Below, one piece after another: positions 57,650 through 64,000 of a stretch of 64,000 nucleotides of DNA (position 1 is its first letter; the number at the start of each line of letters is the position of its first letter). This DNA comes from Elymus sibiricus. Taxonomy: Eukaryota; Streptophyta; Magnoliopsida; Poales; Poaceae. The position numbers and the translations under genes were made by a program. The stretch is from assembly GCA_039707655.1 (NCBI GenBank), contig CM077672.1, forward strand, positions 194,908,037 to 194,972,036. Direction: 5' to 3'. The notes below the pieces were generated by a model. That model saw nothing but the letters and a program-made list of their open reading frames with translations, was not told the origin of the DNA and ran no database searches.

Positions 57650-57993
57650 GTCGTCAAGATCGAAATAATTATTCTCGACGGAATCACCCATCATACTATG
57701 GAGAAATGATTCGTCATTGACCGTTGCCCCCTCCCCCCAAATTCACAAAATCCTGACTAAAAACAACCATAGCATATTTGCCAACATTTTCCCATGGCCA
57801 CGTCGCATTCAACGAACCTCCAAATACAAGAGAAAGGATGGCCTTTTACCCCATCAATGTTCCTAGTCCCGCATCGGACTGGGAAGGCCCCCCGAGTTTC
57901 ACCCATAGCCGAGACAAAGGGAGGTGGGGCAAGGGTGAGACCTGCCCCTGTCTTCATCCTCAGTCTCTTCGTTGTGGGGTATTGCGGCACCGG
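57650..57993 (-). pseudogene. 5' piece of the NAM-associated-domain gene
   Basis: On the minus strand, next to the element, a frame reads NDESFLHSMMGDSVENNYFDL. This acidic block resembles the N-terminal part of NAM-associated/Myb-like proteins. An extra G in a G-run near 57729 breaks the frame just before it. The rest toward 57993 looks like intron or leader. The DNA-binding middle of the gene is missing. Confidence 0.45.
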
Positions 57994-59655
57994 TGATGAC
58001 CCACAAGTATAGGGGATCAATCGTAGTCTTTTCGATAAGTAAGAGTGTCAAACCCAACAAGGAGCAGAAGGAAATGACAAGCAGTTTTCAGCAAGGTATT
58101 CTTTGCAAGTACTGGAAGTAGCGGTAACAGATAGTTTTGATAGCAAGATAATTCGTAACAAGTAACAAGTAACAAGTATAATAAAGTGCAGCAAGGTGGC
58201 CCAATCCTTTTTATAGCAAAGGACAAGCCGGAACGATCTCTTATATAAAGCAAAGCATTCTCGAGGACACATGGGAATTCTCATCTAGTCACTTTCATCA
58301 TGTTTGTTTGATTCGCGATTGCTACTTTGATAATTTGATATGTGGGTGGACTGGCGCTTGGGTGCTGTTCTTACTTGAACAAGCCTCCCACTTATGATTA
58401 CACCCTCTCGCAAGCATCCGCAACTATGCAAAAAGAATTAAGATAAATCTAACCATAGCATGAAACATATGGATCCAAATCAGCCCCTTACGGAATAGCG
58501 CATAAACTAGGGTTTAAGCTTCTGTCACTCTAGCAACCCATCATCTAATTACTACTCCACAATGCCTTCCCTTAGGCCCAAAGATGGTGAAGTGTCATGT
58601 AGTCGACGTTCACACGACACCACTAAAGGAAGCAACAACATACATATCATCAAAATATCGAACGAATACCAAATTCACATGATTACTTATGACAAGACTT
58701 CTCCCATGTCCTCAAGAACAAAAGTAACTACTCACAAATCATATTCATATTCAAGATCAGAGGGGTATTGAATATCATTAAGGATCTGAACATATAATCT
58801 TCCACCAATTAAACCAACTAGCATCAACTACAAGATGTAATTAACACTACTAGCAACTCATAGGTACCAATCTGAGGTTTTGAGACAAAGATTGAATACA
58901 AGAGATGAACTAGGGTTTGAGATGAGATGATGCTGGTGAAGATGTTGATGAAGATTGGTCCTCCCACGATGAGAGGATCGTTGGTGATGTCGATGCCTTC
59001 GATTTCCCCCTCCCGGAGGAAAGTTTCCCCGGCGGAATCGCTCCGCCGGAGAGCAAAATTGCTCCTGCCCAGATTCCGCCTCGAGACGGCGGCGCTTCGT
59101 CCCGAAAGTCTTCTTCTATTTTTTAGGGCAAATGGCTTCATATAGGAGAAGATGGGCCCTAAAGGCCTGCCAGGGGCGCCACAAGCTCGGGGGGCGCGCC
59201 CCCCAGGCTTGTCGCTTCCTGGTGGGTCCCTCTCTGATATTTCTTTCGCCAGTATTTTTTATATATTCCAAAATAATTCTCCGTAAATTTTTAGGTCATT
59301 TGGAGATGTACAGAATAGCTATCTCTATTTCACCCCTTTCCGGTCCAGAATTCCAGCTGCCGGCAATCTCCCTCTTCATGTGAAATTTGCAAAAATAAGA
59401 GAGAAAAGGCATAAGAATTGTATCATAAAGTGAAATAATGACCCAAAAAATAATAAATAACAATAGGAAAACATGATGCAAAATGGACGTATCAACTCCC
59501 CCAAACTTAGACCTCGCTTGTCCTCAAGCGAAAAACCGAAATCGATAATCATGACCACATGTTTAGAGAGAGAGGTGTCGATAAAACAAAATACGGACAT
59601 GAAGGCATCATGATCTTTATTATAACAGCAATATATTATCATAAAACTTCTCATG
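57994..59655 (-). mobile_element. Broken 3' end of a second gypsy element
   Basis: 57994-59494 is an LTR of the same family as 38941-40463 in inverted orientation. It is followed by the purine tract (reads actcccccaaactta on the plus strand) and about 160 bp of internal sequence that matches 47570-47740 in reverse. Homology stops at 59655, where tgtaacgccc begins. The rest of the element would lie to the right, beyond the window. Confidence 0.88.
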
Positions 59656-60118
59656 TGTAACGCCCAATATGCGGGTCTATCCTCAAGAAACTCGGAAGTT
59701 CCACCAAGGATAGAAGCGCATATCGAAAACGCTTCGCAAGGTGGATATCATTACAACATATCATGTACTGAATAGATGAGAAATACCAGATAAAGGCTTA
59801 CACTCGCCACAAGCTACAGCATGAATACATCAATACATCAATACATAGCAATCATCATACAGAAGAGCAGAATCCGACTACGGATGAAATCAAACGAAAA
59901 AGAAGAACGACATCCACCCTGCTAGTCCTAGGCTGCCAACCGGGAACCCATCCTATGATCGACGAAGAAGAAGAAGCAGAAGAAGAACTCCAAAAGCAAA
60001 CATGAATCGCGCTCACGTCAAATCATCGCTTTACCTGTACCTGCATCTGTTGTTGTAGTAATCTGTGAGCCACGAGGACTCAGCAATCCCATTACCATCA
60101 CTACTGGAATCAGGCACT

Positions 60119-60405
60119 TTGCCGTCTGCTATAGCAGACGGCAAAGGCATGCTTGGCGGACGGCAAAGGCTTTGCCGTCAGCCAGCAGACGGCAAACACT
60201 CCGGCCGAACGGCTGCCGGCAAAGGCCGCTTTGCCGTCTGCTGACAAACGGCAAAGAACTTTCCTTCTTTGCCGTCTGCCAGCAGACGGCAAAGAAGCAA
60301 TCTCTTTGCTGTCTGCCGGCAGACGGCAAAGAAGGAAAGTTCTTTGCCGTCTGCCAGCAGACGGCAAAGAAGCAATCTCTTTGCCGTCTGCTGGCAGACG
60401 GCAAA
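60119..60405. repeat. Left subterminal CACTA repeat array
   Basis: About seven inverted-repeat units have the form ctttgccgtctgc-(c)agcagacggcaaag, spaced 37-45 bp apart. Each unit is a short palindrome and neighbouring units can also pair. In CACTA elements such motifs are transposase (TNPA-like) binding sites. Confidence 0.92.
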
Positions 60406-62747
60406 GAGGCCAAATAGGCCAAAGTGGATATATAGCCCCTGTTTTTTCTTATATCAATTCATTTTCATAGAAAATTATATATATGACCAATATAGCATAT
60501 CCAACACATATTGCCAATAGTCATGAACACATGTAAATTAAAAACTTTATTAATAATTGGAATAGGTAATACAAAGTCATATTATAAAGAATCAGAAATG
60601 ATTAAGTAATTAAATTTACATTTCGGAAATTACAAGAAATGACCTAAAACTAAATATCTATTTTCCTAAAAACTATCTTATTACTAAGATCTTCTCTGGA
60701 TCTTCTTCTTTTCTTCCAACCTGCATAACAAAAACACTAAGAAAGAGAGAATGGGTTAGGAGTAGAAATGTAGCATTTCACTTGGTGAAATGCAATGCTG
60801 TAGGAGCCAGCACTATAGCTCTATGCAAAATAAAGGAATATATCCTTATAACTAGAACGGTTGTATGTATCAATAGGCAAAATCACTAGCTAGTCAACAA
60901 AGTGGAACTAATACATGCTAGATAATTGAAACTGTAGTTATCTGCATGTGTACAACAACATACCAAACTGTTACAGCAACAGAGCATATGAAACACTAAC
61001 AGTAGCAGAGCAACACTAAATAGTAGCCATTGTATAACTAGCAGCATATGAACCATAATATAGCAGTATATATAAGCCAATAAGTAAACCAAATCCGGTA
61101 AAGTGATGCAAATGATGCCCACTGCTACTGAAAATGACTGAAACCTGAACCAAAACCACATAACTAAGCCTCCATTCTAAAGACAAAACAGTAGAAGACA
61201 CACAAATAGCGAAAAACTAATGACTTAACTTCAAGAATGATGCTGGAAAAACTAAGAAAATGAGTACATACTTACTGGAAAAAATGAGTAGAAATACATG
61301 CAGACCAGCCATGACAAAGTTAATAAATAAAGCCAAGTTATTAATAAAAAGAACTCCTTTTAGCAATTAAAACAAAGCAGAACCGGAGGTAGGTTTTGGA
61401 GGGGATTTTGTCCTCAAAAAAGCCTAGAAATGCTAGGACTAAAGCATCATCGGATCAATAGTGTAGCATCTGTCATTATCCCAGTGAGAGCAGCCTCAGA
61501 CCAGCATCATTGGCTTGGTTAAGATCAAGAGAATATGTGTTCTTATCAGATTCACGAGAGAAAGAAAGAAAGGGAAGGGACAAGGGTAGTATCTGTTTTT
61601 CTCAGAATTTAGGAGAGAGGGAAACCTGGCAAGGAAAGATATTGTTCATAACTATATTACAACAAAGGCAGAAATTATTAAGAGCATATATACAGTAACA
61701 AGAGAAGCCACTAAACACTAGACAAGTACAAAAACCATAACTATAATAAAAGTATTGGGCAATTATAATATACCAAAAGGAACATCTTCGACAGGCTGAA
61801 ACTTCTGTAAGTAACTTGTAATACCACAATGTTCTGACAAAATCCAAGAAGAAACAAAACACCAGTTTAACAGCAGCAGTATAAACAGGGGCATATCACA
61901 GTACAGTAGTTACAAGCCATAGAATTGGGGAAAACCCAAATTATGGAAGTAGTAGTGGACCAAGACCACCATCAAGAGCTTCACAAGGAACCTGGGGCAT
62001 CATTGCCTTATAACAGTAAACATAGAAGCTCACTTAATAACATTGGTATAAACAGGAGCTAGCATAGTACATCAAACCGATGGATAAACTAGTGTGTGAC
62101 TACAGGAGCAACTAGAGAGATAACAACAGTTAGAGCAACATCAGAACAGCCTAGATCACAGCCACCAAATCCCCACTAGCAGCAGAGCACCAACACAGCC
62201 ACCGCCATGTCCAACACAGCACGGATCAGAGAGGAGGAGGTAGATAGAGCTCACCATAGGAGGGTTGTAGCCGAGGCAGTACTCAGAGGCGCGCCGGGGT
62301 TGCGCCTAAACGCCATCCGACTGGCGTGGGACAACCGCCGTACCAAAACCCTAGACAGGGTAGGCCGGCGACGCAGCGGGCGAATCCAAGGCGCGGACGC
62401 AAGGAGATGGCGGCGAGGACGTCGGAGAGGAGCACAGGGTAGCGCCGGAGCCGCGCCGACATCCATAGCGACGTCGTGCGTCAGCAACCGCAGCGGCTAG
62501 GGTTAGCCACAGCCGCAAGAGGAGGGCACGAGCGACGAATCGAAGCGGGGGAGCAGAAGCAGCGTCGCATGGGGGTTCTAGGGGTATGCTGGGCATCGCC
62601 GGAGGCCGCCGGAGCTGGCCAGGACGGCCGGCGGCAGTGGCGGCGATATGGAGGTCGAGAGAGAGAAGGGGATCGGGGCAGAGAGGCTCGAGCGAGCGAG
62701 AGTGAGTGCCAGAGGGGCGCCCCCCTGTTTAGGCTACCCCCGCCACA

Positions 62748-62990
62748 TCCTTTGCCGTCTGTGTTTGTTTTGGCAGACGGCAAAGTGAGCTCTTTGCCGT
62801 CTGTGTTTGTTTTGGCAGACGGCAAAGAGTTCTTTGCCGTCTGCCAGCAGACGGCAAAGAAGTGGCAGATGGCAAAGACCCTCTTTGCCATCTGCCACTT
62901 CTTTGCCGTCTGCTTTGGAAAGACAGACGGCAAACAGACTCTTTGCCATCAGTTGGCAGACGGCAAAGAGCTGGCAGATGGCAAAGTCCC
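62748..62990. repeat. Right subterminal CACTA repeat array
   Basis: This is the same motif family as the left array, with units separated by tgtttgttttgg-type spacers and some changed to 'ttgccatctgcc'. Together with 60119-60405 it allows the two ends to pair. Confidence 0.92.
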
Positions 62991-64000
62991 TGATTCCAGT
63001 AGTGCATGGGTATCAAGACTAGCAAAGCTTAATGGGTATGGAATGGATAAGTGGTGAGGTTGCAGCAAGCACTAAGCATTGTATGGTGGCTAACTTACGA
63101 GTACAAGAATAAGAAGAGTAAACTACGCATAATCGGGCGCAAACTAGTAATGATCAAGAAGTGATCCTGAACACCTACTTACGAGTCAAACATAACCCCA
63201 CCGTGTTCTCTTCCCGAACTCCCTCGAAAAGAGACGATCACGGTTACGCACGCGGTTGGTGTATTTTAATTGAATTTAGTGTCAAGTTCTCTACAACCGG
63301 AGGTTATAAATTTCCAAGTCGCCACATGACCGCGGGCACGGCTCTCCGAAAGATTTAACCATGCAGGGGTGCTCCAAGTAGTCCATTATAAATTACCACA
63401 CGCATCCGATGGAACATCCTCACACCATGATAACACGATGCTCACGATAAGGAATCCCGGTGGACAAGCCACTCGTAAAAGGTAAAACTAAGCCAGCAAG
63501 ACCTCCCGGCGTGTCGACGATCCCGATAGGAGCTGCGTATCTCGTTCTCAGGACACGACCGGATAGGTCAGCCTACGAGTAAAACCATAACCTTGAGTTT
63601 CCTCATGGTGGCCCCACAGTCTGCCCGTTTCGGACCAACACTCATGTGGAGCACTGGCCCGAGGTTGTTGATTAATTATCCTCGGGGGCTAGCAGGTCCC
63701 TATGCAAGTTTTAGTTGTTATTAGGCAAATGGTAAAACCAAAGTTGGGCCTTGCTGGAGAAGTCTTATCCTAAAACGAATGATCAGGGGGGTTCCCATAT
63801 GCCCCGCATGTGTTAGAAGCGCTCATCAAGGAATATAACATCGGTATTACGGAAACTAGGGCGGCATGAGTGGAACAAAACACTGTGGCGCCCCGCCTGG
63901 ATACCACTGTAGCCAGACGGTCGCCGCACACACCAGCCCAGGAAATCACTCTGGCGTGCGCGTTTACAACAAGTATCATGAACATAGGCACAACTATAAT

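Larger units (their letters stand above)
60099..63004. mobile_element. Non-autonomous CACTA transposon, 2906 bp
   Basis: The ends are cactactggaatcagg (60099) and its inverse cctgattccagtagtg (63004). The 3-bp duplication CAT is at 60096-60098 and 63005-63007. CACTA ends and a 3-bp TSD define the superfamily. Both subterminal regions hold arrays of a tttgccgtctgc palindrome. The interior (60420-62740) has no transposase. It is AT-rich, with a GC-rich block (62200-62720) that might be captured or promoter sequence. Confidence 0.95.
59656..64000. mobile_element. LTR-like sequence starting tgtaacgccc, interrupted by CACTA
   Basis: A sharp junction with the gypsy fragment and the TG start suggest an LTR or other element that inserted there. 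It continues after the CACTA element (63008-64000) with no gene. It contains no coding motif I recognise, and its far end is outside the window. The class is uncertain. Confidence 0.4.

Noticed and set aside
57757..58020. 87-codon frame as the N terminus of the NAM-associated gene
   Set aside because: It runs across the border into the gypsy LTR at 57994, so its start belongs to the transposon. Only the acidic block near 57650-57730 resembles the family.
60110..60470. Overlapping frames of 81-105 codons with repeated CRLPADGK words
   Set aside because: They arise from the CACTA subterminal repeats, not from a gene.
62207..62500. GC-rich block inside the CACTA element as a captured gene
   Set aside because: No protein family was recognised in any frame. 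It may be promoter or leader sequence, so I did not call a gene.

Overview
The window is nuclear DNA from a large grass genome, most likely a Triticeae species (wheat, Aegilops or barley group). I infer this from the element types: copia LTRs that begin like the BARE/Angela/WIS group, Athila-type gypsy elements with a tRNA-Asp primer site, Stowaway MITEs ending in CTCCCTC-like repeats, a CACTA element with TTTGCCGTCTGC subterminal repeats, and intron-bearing genes with grass codon use. The species call is inference. I saw no bacterial, plastid or mitochondrial genes, no CRISPR array and no clear tRNA or rRNA gene.

Three host genes stand out. (1) A single-exon DTW-domain tRNA-uridine aminocarboxypropyltransferase (3628-4407, +), with a fold-back Mutator-like element ending 128 bp upstream of its ATG. 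(2) An eight-exon MORN-repeat phosphatidylinositol-4-phosphate 5-kinase (23146-28348, +). Its second intron holds a PIF/Harbinger element, and two of its splice sites look damaged. (3) A 906-residue membrane protein with five tandem PGG domains (30571-33291, -). Genes 2 and 3 converge and are separated by a MITE and a LINE endonuclease fragment.

The rest is mostly layered transposable elements. 1-8300: a partial copia LTR, the Mutator-like element, the DTW gene, two Stowaway MITEs and decayed sequence. 8299-17908: a young, complete copia-type element (TSD GGCAC; the two 2.15-kb LTRs differ at about 30 positions) whose coding region is full of stops. 19335-22770: a DNA element with a dense ttgccatggcaa array that also carries a fragment of a ribosomal-L1-domain gene. 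34200-57993: an old NAM-associated-domain pseudogene on the minus strand, split by an Athila-like non-autonomous element (51510-57649) and by a copia element (34343-51227, TSD CCAAC). The copia element was in turn split inside its protease region by a gypsy/Athila element (38941-49253, TSD TCAAT). 57994-64000: a broken 3' end of a second gypsy element, cut by a further LTR-like sequence that itself received a CACTA element (60099-63004, TSD CAT).

The target-site duplications and LTR divergence give one consistent insertion order. The most interesting structures are: a U3-like promoter segment copied inside the gypsy element just before its accessory ORF; a copia LTR that appears to carry the first exon of gag; the two splice-site lesions in the kinase gene; and the captured ribosomal-L1 fragment inside the palindrome-rich transposon. 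All boundaries and identities come from reading the sequence by eye.
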